Source: Bacteroidota bacterium
GTDB lineage: Bacteria > Bacteroidota > Bacteroidia > Cytophagales > Cyclobacteriaceae
Direction: 5' to 3'
Length of the DNA stretch: 57,676 bases
NCBI GenBank assembly: GCA_018267195.1
Contig: JAFDYY010000015.1
Span: 1-57,676, forward strand
The position numbers and the translations under genes were made by a program. The notes beneath the pieces were generated by a model, which worked only from the letters and a program-made list of their open reading frames with translations, searched no databases and was not told the origin of the DNA. Within the stretch, counting starts at the first letter, position 1. Each line of letters begins with the position of its first letter. Shown in pieces: positions 43,604 through 54,500 of this stretch.

Positions 43604-45541
43604 ATGAAATTTGTCTTGATCTCCGTGCTACTGGTTTTAGTAGTCGGCCATAGTCCGGCACAAAATTTTAACTTAGACAGCCTGAAACGGCAGGCAGCGA
43701 TCGCCACCGGAAAACCGCAGATAGAAAGTCTGATTGAGTTAAGTTGGGCTATGCGGTACTCCAATGCCGACTCGGCCCGGGAATATGGAATACAGGCTTT
43801 ACAACTTTCGCGTCAATTAAAATTACCCGAACTGGAAGTGGAAGCCCTAAACAACATTGGTATAACACATGAAGCACAAGGTAACTACGAGCAAGCGCTG
43901 GCCTTTGAACTGCCCGCCCTGGTGCTCCGAAAAAAAATAGGGAATGATTATAAAACAGCCCAAACACTTAATAACATCGGCATTGTTTATGATGAAAAGG
44001 GCGACTACCAAAAAGCCATCAACTACTATCTGGAAGCCCGAAAAATATACGAGGCTCGCGGAGATCAGGCCAAAATCGCCATGGTCATCTCTAATATCGG
44101 CATTGTTTTAAAAGCACAGAAAGAATACCGTAAAGCCATTACCTCATACACCGAAGCATTGAAGATATACCGGCACCTGAACCAACCGCTGGGCATGGCT
44201 TCTTGCCACGCCAATTTAGGATCTGCTTTTTTCAACTTGAATCAGTACGACAGCGCCCTGCACTATGCCTTGCTGGCAGCACGCGAGTTTGGCGCCATTA
44301 ACAACAAACAATTTCTCGCAGCCGCCATGTGCAATGCCGGCATGGCATTTCATAAACTCGGAAAACAGCAACAAGCTATTGAAACACTTCTGCAAGCCAA
44401 AAAATTGTACGAAGAATACGACAATAAAAAGGAGTTGGCCTTTTTATTGATCTACCTGGCCGAGATAGAACTTGAAACAAAAAATTACGGAAGAGGTATT
44501 GTATTTGCCACCCAAGGGCGGGCACTGGCCAAAGCTATCGGATCGAGGGAAGAGGTAATGAAGGCCCACCAAATACTTTCCCGGTTGTATGCCGCGCAAA
44601 ATAATTTTGCCCGGGCATTGGCCGAGCGTCTGTTGTACGACCAGGAAAAAGATTCTCTCTTTGAGTTAACCAAAGTAAAACAGATATCCGAGCTGCAGGC
44701 CAAATACGAAAGCGAGAAAAAAGAAAACCAAATTACCCTGCTTACTGAACAAAACGAAATCAAAGACATACGCCTGCATCAAAACACTATACTTCTTATC
44801 AGTCTTGGTTTTTTGCTGATGGTCGTAGTGGCGTTCGGTTGGTTGTGGCGCAACCGCATCAACCTGAAGCAAAAAGCCCGGCTCGAAGCCGAACGGGCCG
44901 AACTAAGGCAGTCTCAACTTCAGGCGGTCATTGCCTCGCAAGAGGAAGAACGCAGACGCTTTGCAGCCGATCTGCACGATGGCCTCGGGCAAATTATCTC
45001 GGCCATCCGACTGGGGCTGTCAAAAGAAAAAGTAGAAGCTGATTCTATTGACTACTCGCTCAGGCTGCTCCATGATATGAATCTTGAAATCAGAAATATC
45101 GCTTTCAACCTGATGCCACAGGTTTTAATGAAAGAAGGGCTGCACGATGCCCTGAAAGAATTAGCCCATCGGGTTAACCAGACCGGAAGCGTGTACATCG
45201 ATGTACAAACCCACAACCTAAACCCGGCTCTGGACTCTACCTACCGCATTGCCTTGTACCGCATTTGCCAAGAGTGGATAAACAACGTACTTAAATACAG
45301 CGCGTGTAAAAAAATTACACTTCAGGCCATTCAGCATCCTGATGAGTTGGTTATTACAATTGAAGATGACGGCACCGGGTTTGATGCCGATTTGCTTACC
45401 CATGGAAAAGGCAACGGATGGAAAAATATAAACTCCCGGTTAAGCCTCATCCACGGAAAAATAGAAATAGATTCCTTGGCCGGCCGCAAGGGTACGATTG
45501 TTATCCTTACGGTGCCTGTACCGGCTGCGAATCCGTTTTAA
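43604..45541 (+). CDS. TPR-containing sensor histidine kinase (HisKA_3, NarL-partner type)
   Basis: About 645 aa from ATG 43604, which starts a clean signal peptide (MKFVLISVLLVLVVG); ATG 43583 is possible. Seven or so tetratricopeptide repeats fill residues about 60-360. A membrane helix (about 395-415, TILLISLGFLLMVVVAFGWLW) leads through a coiled coil to EEERRRFAADLHDGLGQIISAIR, the HisKA_3 motif with phospho-acceptor His458. The small ATPase domain has DDGTGFD and GNGWKNINSRL. Kinases of this type phosphorylate NarL/FixJ response regulators; the only one in the window is at 54660. Confidence 0.92.
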   Translation: MKFVLISVLLVLVVGHSPAQNFNLDSLKRQAAIATGKPQIESLIELSWAMRYSNADSAREYGIQALQLSRQLKLPELEVEALNNIGITHEAQGNYEQALAFELPALVLRKKIGNDYKTAQTLNNIGIVYDEKGDYQKAINYYLEARKIYEARGDQAKIAMVISNIGIVLKAQKEYRKAITSYTEALKIYRHLNQPLGMASCHANLGSAFFNLNQYDSALHYALLAAREFGAINNKQFLAAAMCNAGMAFHKLGKQQQAIETLLQAKKLYEEYDNKKELAFLLIYLAEIELETKNYGRGIVFATQGRALAKAIGSREEVMKAHQILSRLYAAQNNFARALAERLLYDQEKDSLFELTKVKQISELQAKYESEKKENQITLLTEQNEIKDIRLHQNTILLISLGFLLMVVVAFGWLWRNRINLKQKARLEAERAELRQSQLQAVIASQEEERRRFAADLHDGLGQIISAIRLGLSKEKVEADSIDYSLRLLHDMNLEIRNIAFNLMPQVLMKEGLHDALKELAHRVNQTGSVYIDVQTHNLNPALDSTYRIALYRICQEWINNVLKYSACKKITLQAIQHPDELVITIEDDGTGFDADLLTHGKGNGWKNINSRLSLIHGKIEIDSLAGRKGTIVILTVPVPAANPF

Positions 45542-45636
45542 TTTACCAACGGTTGATCTCCGAACCGGGCAATCCAATCCAGGTAGTTCGTTTTAAAATC
45601 TCTTAACCCGAATACCAGTCGGTTTTAACAGTTCCC

Positions 45637-45652
45637 TCCGTAGCAGTACGGA
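45637..45652 (+). promoter_or_regulatory. Palindromic operator candidate, site 1
   Basis: TCCGTA-GCAG-TACGGA, a perfect 6-4-6 inverted repeat, followed by TAAAAAATACCTTT. It is 44 bases before the ATG at 45697. The same arm and flank recur at 55311 and, in reverse orientation, at 48228. Confidence 0.7.
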
Positions 45653-45696
45653 TAAAAAATACCTTTTTCGGTGTATTCTTTTCGCGTGTTTAAAAA

Positions 45697-46122
45697 ATGA
45701 CTTTTGGTATTAGAAACTACATAATGGACGAATACATCTGCAAAAATTCAAAATACGAAAAACCAATTTCTGTCAGGCTTTACGATCATTATTTAGAAAC
45801 CGACTGCGGAGATTGCAGCCGCACCATTCTCTACCACGACATTAATTATGTGCAACTAATGCGGCAGGGAAAAAAATATAAAATGAAAATCTCTACAAAA
45901 GCCGAAGGCGACTTGCTGCTTTCCAATTATTTTTATTTATCTAATGGCGAGTGTGAGTACCGTTCGCGCCAATATGCTTCCCTGGTACGCATCTTTCATT
46001 TACATATAAAGAACAACGAAACGATTCGTTTTTTTACCAAGACTGGCTGGTTCCAGCCATTTTTTGGAAACAGCCAACCTTACCGGGTGCAATCAATACC
46101 GCTCAATTATTTACCAACCTAA
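45697..46122 (+). CDS. Small protein of unknown function, possible PH-like fold
   Basis: A 141-aa protein without signal peptide or membrane helix; start could also be ATG 45724. VRLYDHYLETDC, TILYHDINYVQLMRQGKKYKMKIST and YASLVRIFHLHIKNN give alternating strands and one late helix, a pattern compatible with a bacterial PH-like domain, but this is a guess from secondary-structure impression. The paired cysteines CGDC near residue 36 are notable. It lies directly behind operator candidate site 1 and is convergent with the OmpA/PD40 gene, their ends overlapping by 4 bases. Confidence 0.55.
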   Translation: MTFGIRNYIMDEYICKNSKYEKPISVRLYDHYLETDCGDCSRTILYHDINYVQLMRQGKKYKMKISTKAEGDLLLSNYFYLSNGECEYRSRQYASLVRIFHLHIKNNETIRFFTKTGWFQPFFGNSQPYRVQSIPLNYLPT

Positions 46123-48158
46123 CTTTTGGTAATCTTAAACTCTACCCTGCGGTTTCTCTTCTTATGTTCTTCGGTGTCGTTTGCCTCAATGGGTTTGGTA
46201 GCTCCGTAGCCTTTGCCGGTTATTCGTTTACCGTCAATCCGTTGTTGCACCAAATATTTTTTTACAGCATCTACACGCTCTTGCGAAAGATTCATCAGGG
46301 CTTGCGGGGTTCCTACATTATCGGTATGCCCGGCCAACTCTATGTGGATAGACGCATTGTCTTTTAAAATGGTAGCTAAACGATCCAACTCAGGAAAAGA
46401 CTCTGGCCTGAGTACAGGCTTACCTTGTTCAAAGAAAACATTATTGAGTTGCAACGTCTCGCCTACCTCTATCGGCACCAAAAATAAATCTTTATGTACC
46501 TCGGTATATTCGGTAATGGAAGCCAGTTCCATATTTTCGTTTACCGACAAATAACCTTTGGCTGCCGCCCGCAGTCCGTAGCTTGCCCCAGTGGGCAGTA
46601 CAATTCTAAACTCGCCTGTGCGCACATTCGATATAGCCTCTGCCATTTCTTCGTTGGTGGTAAGATTATCGAGAATAATCTCGGCAGCAATAGGTTGCTT
46701 GGTTTTAGCGTTAAGTGCTTTGCCTAAGACCAAAATAACCGGATCGGGTTTTGCCTGTTGCGGCAACTTTACCCGAAAGATGTCGGTATTCCCAATTGAG
46801 TTTTGAGAGCTTACCATATACGCATATTCGCCCGAAGCGGGAATCGTATAATACGCATCCATCAGAGACGAATTAATATCGGGCCCCAGATTAACCGGCT
46901 CTGTCCATTTGGTCCATCCGTTTCCGATGCGCTTGGCCATAAAAATATCATCCGATCCGTAGCCGGGTCTTCCATCGGAAGCAAAATAGAGCGTGCGCCC
47001 ATCGGCTGCTAAAAACGGACTGGTCTCGTCCCTGCGTGTATTAATTGTTTTACCTAAGTTAATAGGCAAACTCCACTTTCCGTTTTTGTCTTGCACGCAG
47101 ACATATATATCGCGTTCATCTACTTCTTTTCGATAATAAATATTGTCGGGTGTTTTGGCCGTAAATAATATGGCTTTTCCATCGGCTGTGAGCTGCGACT
47201 CAAAATGAGTCGCTTCATTGGTGTACGAAGCGCCCAACTCCATCAGATCAGACCATCCATCGGCTGTCATTTTCCGATAAACAAATTTCCCTCCCTTAGA
47301 ATACACGAGTGTATTATTATCGGCACTGACAGACGATATATTATCTACTTTTTCTGAATTGATAGGCCTCCCCGGGTTAATAGCTTTTCCCCATTTATCA
47401 CCTTCGCGGGTAGATATCCAAAAATCTTCACCATCTTCTTTGCCGCCTACATTGTACTCGTAATCTTCGCGGCCGAAATAAAGTGTTTTGCCATCGGCCG
47501 TAATGATAGGATTAACTTCCGAGGCCGTGGTGTTGATGGCCGGGCCTAAGTTTTCTTTTACCAGCCCTTTGGGCATATTCTCAAGAATTTTAAAATGATT
47601 GTCTTGCGTAAATTTAATATCGTCTATTTCCAGCACCATGTCGGTATAATTAATGCACCCAAACCCATCGCCAAAAACCGGGGCTTCATTCGAATCAATT
47701 TTTTTTCCATTGAGAAAATATTTTACTTCTTCTCCTTTTTTTTCTATCCGCAATACATTGGTTTCTCCCATGGGCTTTACCCATTTTGTTTTTTCCCATT
47801 TATTGGTAGAGTTATCTCCTATTTGATAGTGGCCGTTGCTGGAAATAATAAATTCAGAAGCCTTGTCTTTAGATCTTCCCCAATACAAACCAAACCCATT
47901 ATCATCCGAGCCGCTGCGTTGTGTAAACGAAGCTTCTAACACAAAACTCTTTTCTTTATCGAAATACCAGGGTATGCGAAAATATCTCCCCGATCCTTTT
48001 TTTAAAGTGGTGAGGATGAGTTTGCCCGATTGTACTTTAACGGTAAAGTTTTCACCCTGATCTTCCCATCCGTTGCGGTTGTCGTCAAATGTTTCGGTCT
48101 GCTGCCCCAACACAAAAGAGGAGGCCGCCAACAATCCTAAAAAAAACAGGTATTTCAT
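46119..48158 (-). CDS. OmpA/PD40 envelope protein with N-terminal jellyroll domain
   Basis: About 679 aa from ATG 48158 (the TTG at 48176 is less likely). After the signal peptide (to GQQ) comes a concanavalin-like domain (ETFDDNRNGWEDQ to about residue 190). WD40-like PD40 repeats follow (NPIITADGKTLYFGRED, SPFLAADGRTLYFASDGRP). A carboxypeptidase-regulatory-like fold (about 465-550) precedes a C-terminal OmpA domain, FFEQGKPVLRPES, LAGHTDNVG, SQERVDAVKKYL, KGYGATKPI, which binds peptidoglycan. It probably anchors to the wall beneath the outer membrane. Operator candidate site 2 lies 70 bases upstream. Confidence 0.9.
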   Translation of the reverse strand: MKYLFFLGLLAASSFVLGQQTETFDDNRNGWEDQGENFTVKVQSGKLILTTLKKGSGRYFRIPWYFDKEKSFVLEASFTQRSGSDDNGFGLYWGRSKDKASEFIISSNGHYQIGDNSTNKWEKTKWVKPMGETNVLRIEKKGEEVKYFLNGKKIDSNEAPVFGDGFGCINYTDMVLEIDDIKFTQDNHFKILENMPKGLVKENLGPAINTTASEVNPIITADGKTLYFGREDYEYNVGGKEDGEDFWISTREGDKWGKAINPGRPINSEKVDNISSVSADNNTLVYSKGGKFVYRKMTADGWSDLMELGASYTNEATHFESQLTADGKAILFTAKTPDNIYYRKEVDERDIYVCVQDKNGKWSLPINLGKTINTRRDETSPFLAADGRTLYFASDGRPGYGSDDIFMAKRIGNGWTKWTEPVNLGPDINSSLMDAYYTIPASGEYAYMVSSQNSIGNTDIFRVKLPQQAKPDPVILVLGKALNAKTKQPIAAEIILDNLTTNEEMAEAISNVRTGEFRIVLPTGASYGLRAAAKGYLSVNENMELASITEYTEVHKDLFLVPIEVGETLQLNNVFFEQGKPVLRPESFPELDRLATILKDNASIHIELAGHTDNVGTPQALMNLSQERVDAVKKYLVQQRIDGKRITGKGYGATKPIEANDTEEHKKRNRRVEFKITKS

Positions 48159-48227
48159 GTATTTAATTTTTTTCAAAAATGACTAAAAAAAGAGTTTCGA
48201 ATCCTACCTCGCTCCACGCATTTTTTA

Positions 48228-48243
48228 TCCGTACCAGCACGGA
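48228..48243 (-). promoter_or_regulatory. Palindromic operator candidate, site 2
   Basis: On the minus strand: TCCGTG-CTGG-TACGGA followed by TAAAAAATGCG. One arm base differs from the perfect palindrome. The flank matches sites 1 and 3 only when read toward the OmpA/PD40 gene. Confidence 0.65.
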
Positions 48244-48296
48244 TTGTATGGCATCTTCTTTTCGGACAAATTTGCTCTTGTTAGCGGTTTAAGAAA

Positions 48297-48557
48297 ATGA
48301 AAAAAATCATCTTCACATTTTTAAAATATACCGGATGTTATCAGAGTTCCTAATGATGAAGCCTTTACTTCCGATAAAAAAAGAAAGCCGTTCTACATTC
48401 GGCAAAATCAAAAAAACTAACCTATGCCATTCAGTTTAATAAAAAAGAAAAACAAAACACTATGGATGCGCTGGTGTTAGCAACAGGCACCAACACGCAA
48501 CCTATTTTAGAATTTACCATAAACCAGTTGTATAGCCTGCAGCTTACTCATATCTAA
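48297..48557 (+). pseudogene. Decayed small secreted-protein gene
   Basis: ATG 48297 opens a signal-like MKKIIFTFLKYTGCYQSS, then stops. A second frame carries RVPNDEAFTSDKKRKPFYIR to 48419. A third carries LTYAIQFNKKEKQNTMDALV, then NTQPILEFTINQLYSLQLTH, to TAA 48557, 5 bases before the CHAT gene. The pieces join end to end in a protein-like series, so I read it as one short gene broken by at least two frameshifts. It fills most of the 400-base gap. Confidence 0.5.
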
Positions 48558-48562
48558 AAAAA

Positions 48563-51500
48563 ATGATTTCAATTCGTTGTTTTACGTTGGCTTGGTGGAT
48601 AAAAGTGGGTGGCCTGATCCTTTTAGGAGGAATAGGTGTGCCCGCTTTTTCACAGTCGTTTCCTATTTCACCCAATGCGTACGATGCCAACGGCCACCGT
48701 ACCGGGCACTGGACTATTTTATACGACAGCACTTTTCAAAAGGAAGTAAAAGATCCTGACTCTGCCCTTTACTATCGGCTGGTGCGATTTGAAAATGGTA
48801 AGCCCTCGGGCAAAGTACGCGATTTTTACCGGACGGGGGTTAAGCAGTGGGAAGGATACCTCCTCTCTTTACAACCTACTGTTACCGATGGGGAGGTTAG
48901 CTATTTTTTTGAGAACGGAAAAAAATCGCATCACTTCCTCTCTAAGGCCGGGAAGAAAGACGGTTTCTACAAAGAATATGCCCCCAACGGCACCTTGGTA
49001 AGGGATGGCTTTTTTCAAGCCGACAGTGCCGAAGGCAACTGGACCAGCTACTCGCCCGAAGGAGTAAAACTAACCGAAGTAGAATACCGCCAAAATCAGG
49101 TAAACGGCAAAGTGCTTGTATTTTTTCCTTCGGGAAAAATACAACGCTCGGGCTATAAAGTAAATGGCAAAACCGAAGGCTGGTGGGATGAATTCTACGA
49201 AAGCGGCCAACTCAAAAGCCATGAACAGTTTCATAACGGACAATTTCAAGGGCTAGCTGAAACGTATTTTGAAAACGGAAAAATAGAAACGCGGGGCCGT
49301 TACACCGACAATGAAAAATCAGGTGTCTGGTTTATCTATTTCGATAACGGAAACCTAAGCCATACCGGCTCTTATGAAAACGGAATTCGCACCGGTCTTT
49401 GGAAAACGTATTATACCGATGGCAGCCTGAAGTTTGTGGCCGAACGCAAAAACAATAAGCTGGAAGGTTCCTATACCGAGTATTACCCGAGCGGAAAAAT
49501 AAAAATAAAATCTACCTGCCAAAACGATTGGTGGCAGGGGCTGTTAGAAAAATATTATGAAAATGGTCAATTAGAAAAACGTGGTCACTACATAGCCGAC
49601 AGCTTAGAAGGCCAGTGGGTTTTTTATCATGAAAACGGAAATAAAAGTTCGGAGGGGCGCTACATCAACAACAAAAAAGACAGCCTCTGGAAATACTACC
49701 GCACAGACGGAAGCCTGGAGATCGAAGAAACCCTTTCGATGGGCATCCTAAACGGTCCTGCCATAAACTACTTTGCTAACGGAAAAATAGATGACCGAAA
49801 AGAATACTTAAATGGAAAACAAACCGGAGATTACACAGCTTACTATGAAAACGGAAACTTGCGCCAACAAAAAATATTCTTACAAGGAAATCTGCATGGC
49901 GATTTTACCGAATACTACGAAGATGGAAAAATAAAAACCTCCGGCTCACATACCAACGGAATACGAAACGGAGAGTGGCGCTGGTATTTTGCCAATGGCC
50001 AGTTGAATTCAACCGAGCAATACATTGATGGGAAATGGAACGGCCGGTCGGTGTCTTATTATACAAACGGAAATATGCGTACCGAAAGCACTGGTGTGTT
50101 AGGGAAAGAAGAAGGAAATAAAAAAATATATTATGCCCATGGCCCGTTGAAAGGCGAAGGAAATATGCACATGGGCAAACGTGAGGGCGGCTGGGTATTT
50201 TATGATTCGCTTACCGGAAAAAAGGAATCGGGAGGAAAGTATGTAAACGGCCAACCTCATGGCTGGTGGGCATTCCCCACTTCTGACCCCCACCGCTTGC
50301 ATTACATCTACGGCTACGATGAATCTTTTTCCAACGTGGCCGATAGTATTAAAGTATTAGCTGATAACCACGTAGCCAACAAAGCCTGGCAAAAACTAAA
50401 ACGACTGAGCGAAGTAAAAAAATATTATGCTCCCGACAAAAGAAAGAACAACGATCTTATTTTCTGGAAAGCCTACATTCTGGCAGCCGACAAAAAATAC
50501 GAACAAGCCTTTCGGCAATACGATATTTACCTGAACAATCTGAAAAAAATTAAAGGCGACAACCAATCAGACTATGCCTCGGCCATTAACAACCAAGCCT
50601 TAATTCTCAGTAACCTGAGCCGCCCATCCGAAGCCATCGCGCTGCTGCACAGCCTTGATTCGCTATATGAAAGATGGGACGATAACCGGAATCTTGCCCA
50701 TTTGGAAAATTTAGCCGACCAGATGGATTCCCGCCAAAAAGAAACTTACCTGCTGCAACTTCTGCACACCCGGAAAAAATCGGAAAAAGCTACTCCTAAA
50801 AATACCCTCTATCTCATTCTTAAGCTGGGCAATCTCTATGCAGAAGAAACAGGCGAATATGAAAAGGGTGTCCTTACCTATCAATCACTTCTGGCGTATG
50901 CCGATTCGGTAAACTTAACCAACGATTTTTTCTGCGGGCTGGCACAATATAAAATTGCCGGTGCTTACCGCAGTATGTACGATCGTACTCATGCTTTTGC
51001 CTGGGCCAAAAAAGCCAACTCTATATTGAATGCGCAAACAGAAAGGTTCGTTTACGAGTACCTTGACAACCTCAACCTGCTGGGCAATATATATTTGGAA
51101 ATGAATGAAGCCGATAGTGCCCGTCTGGTATTTTCTAAGATGATGACAACCATCGAAAAAGCCGAACTGCAAACTACCTTAAGTTATGCCAAAACCCTGG
51201 ATGGGCTGGCCGAAGCTTATTTCAAGTTATATGATTATGTGCGGGCAAAACAATTATGGCTACAAGAAAAAAAATTGCTTGAAACACAGCGGCTTAATCG
51301 AACCAACCAGTATGTAGATGCCCTGCAGGCACTGAGTATTATCCTGCCTCAGGCCGATGCAAAGGACACACCGCTGGCCGAAAAATATTTATTGCAAGCG
51401 GTAGAATTAGCCCAGCAAATTTCTAATGAAGGTTGGAAATACCGAAAGATGCTGCAATCGCTCGCAGCATTTTATGTAGAGCGCGGGCGCTATGCCGAAG

Positions 51501-54500
51501 CCAAAAAAATAATTGAAAAAAATATAGACCTTACTTCCCGGGCTGAAGGAAAAACCGAAAATTACATTGACAACCTCAACACACTGGGCGATATTTATTT
51601 TTTCCAGGATTACTACCAGCAATCCATTCCTGTTTATGAAATAGCGCTTCATCTGGCCGACAGCCTGAAAAAACAAAAACCGGTTTTATATGTTACCGCT
51701 CTTTCTAATCTGGGCAGCGTTTACGACCGGCTTAATCAACCCGATAAGGCTGAGCAGTACATGCGGCAGTCGGCCGAAGCCAGCAAGACCTTATTAGGTG
51801 AAGAAAATATTACCACCATCAGCCAGGTAGGAAATCTGGCTTCTGTTCTTAAAAAAGATTCGCGTTACAGCGAAGCAGAAAAATATTACAAAGAAGCCCG
51901 CGAACTGATTGCCAAAACCATGGGGCGAGACAACCTGAAATATGCTTACTCCATCCAATCGCTCGGCAGCTTGTATAGCCAAAGCAACCAATATAAAAAG
52001 GCGTTGGAGTATTACTTGCAGTACACTAACCAAATTGTAAAACTCAAAGGCAAAATATCGGTTTCGTATGTAACGGCACTCGATGATCTGGCTAAAGTCT
52101 ATGCCAACCAGAACAACCTGCTGCAAGCCGAAAAATTATATGCCGAATCAATAAAACTAAGCCTGGCCGTGTATGGCCGCAAAGAAGAAAACTATGCCTG
52201 GCGGCTAAAGAAAGTAGGCGAATTTTATCTGGACCAACAAAAGTACTCCATCGCTACCAGCTATCTGGAAGAGGCGCGTCAATTGGCCCGCACCCACATC
52301 GGTGCAGAGTCGTTTGATTATGCCAATTTTTTAGTCAGCCTTTCCAAAGCAAAAAGCAATACTGATCAGTTTAAAGAAGCAGAAGAATTGCTGCTATCGG
52401 CCGTAGATATTTATAAAAAAAATATTCAAAACCGTTTTGGTAGCTACATCGGGGCAGTAGAACAATTGGTATCATTTTACGAACGCTTCGGGCAGCACGA
52501 TGTGGCCCTTCGACACATCCATTCACTATTGCCTCTAATTGCCAAGTATTGGGGAAAAGAGGAACGTTATATACAAAATTTAATTACTAAATCGAGTTTG
52601 TATTACGGACTTGGTCAATACGATTCTACAGAAGCGGTGGCAGCCCGAGCACTCGCTATGGCCGAAGAGCAATTTGCCCCCACCCACTGGCTGGTATTAA
52701 AAGCCCACACCGATCTGGGGCGGGCAGCTATTAAAACAGGAAGGTATGGCGAAGCCCGGAAACAATTTCAATTCTGCGTTGACCAGCGAAAAATAACCGG
52801 GCAAATCCGCACAATCCTTTATGCTACTGATCTGCAAAATCTGGCCGTTGCCTGTATGGAGGAAAAAGATTTTGTGTTAGCCGAAAAATATTTAAATGAG
52901 GCCGAGCAGATCGATACCCAAAGCGGGAGCACCGAAGGGTTAGATTACATTCACCTTAATTTAGGCAAGTTATATCAGGCCACCGGCAGGCCGGCATTAG
53001 CCGAAAAATATTTTAAAAATGCCATGAACAACCGGAAGGCATACATCGAACGCAACTTTTATTTTCTCAGCGATAACCAGAAGGCACAATTCTGGAAAGC
53101 CAACCGGTTTTTTATGGAATACTTTCAGTCGTTTGCGGCCGGGCAGCAAAAACAAAACCCGCTTTTACTGCACGATCTCTACAACGTACAATTGGCCACC
53201 AAGGGCATTTTACTGAGTGCTTCCAACAAAATCAAAAAACGGATTCTTACCAGTGGCGACTCCGTCATGGTAACGCACTACTACCAATGGCTGAAACAAC
53301 GAAATGAACTGGCTCAGTTATACCTGCTCCCGGCCGAAGAACTGAAAATAAAAAAATCAACAATAGATTCGCTGGAGAATTTAGTAAGCACCATAGAAAA
53401 AGATCTTAATATTTCGGCCGAAGATTTAGAGAAAGACAAAGGGCGAAACGTACGCTGGCAGGAAATTCAGCGTGCACTAAGCCCACACGAAGCAGCCATA
53501 GAAATCGTGCGCATACACCACCACACCATTCACCCTACAGACAGTGTTTTCTATGTCGCTTTAGTACTTACCTCAGAAACCAAATCCAACCCCGCCATTG
53601 TGCTGTTTCCTAACGGAAATAATCTGGGAACCAAAGCCCTGAGATATTACAAAAACGCCATAGCAGCGCAACTGAACGATACGCTTTCGTACCGGTCGTA
53701 CTGGCTGCCCCTGCAACCTCTCCTTAAAAACAAAACGCATGTTTACCTTTCGCAAGATGGTGTGTATAATTCCATCAATCTAAACACCCTTCGAGCAGCT
53801 GATGGAGATTATTTATTGGAAACCAAAACCATCACGTTAGTAGCCAACACCAAAGAGATCTTGCAGTTCAAAAAGAAGAACAATGCTTTCAACCGGGCTA
53901 CAGCCGTATTGGTTGGTCATCCCGTTTTTTTTATGAACCGCGAAAAGGTAAAACAAAAAATAGGACATCAGCGCGAGGTGGATTTTGCCAGCCTTTCAGA
54001 CGAGGATCGCAGTGGCATAGCCGACCTGCCCGGCACACAAACAGAAATTAACAAAGTAGATACTATTTTAACCGCCCACCGCTGGCAGGTAAAAACTTAT
54101 ACCGAAGAAAACGCTACCGAAAGAGCCCTTAAAAAAACTGCCCAGCCTAAAGTGCTTCACATTGCCACCCATGGTTTTTTCAGCGATAAAAACGATGCTG
54201 GCACAGATCCCATGTTGCGGGCCGGATTGCTGCTAACCGGTGTAGCTAACTATCTGCAAGACAACATTACCCTGGATGCTGACAACGGCATACTTACCGC
54301 CTACGAAGCCGCCAACCTGAATTTAGATAACACCGAAATGGTCGTGCTTAGCGCTTGCGAAACCGGAAAGGGAGAAGTACAAAACGGAGAAGGTGTGTAT
54401 GGCCTACAGCGCGCTTTTCAAACAGCCGGAGCTCAATCTATTATGATGAGCCTCTGGAAAGTAGATGATGCCGCCACCCAGGAACTGATGACTTTGTTCT

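Noticed and set aside
48193..48220. tRNA 3'-end-like sequence (TTCGAATCC followed by a C-rich stretch)
   Set aside because: The bases before the T-loop-like sequence cannot pair with those after it, and no other tRNA arm is present. Treated as chance.
48800..50280. Regularly spaced DNA repeats that could suggest a CRISPR-like array
   Set aside because: The spacing is 69 bases, in frame, and encodes MORN_2 repeats with third-base variation; there are no spacers.
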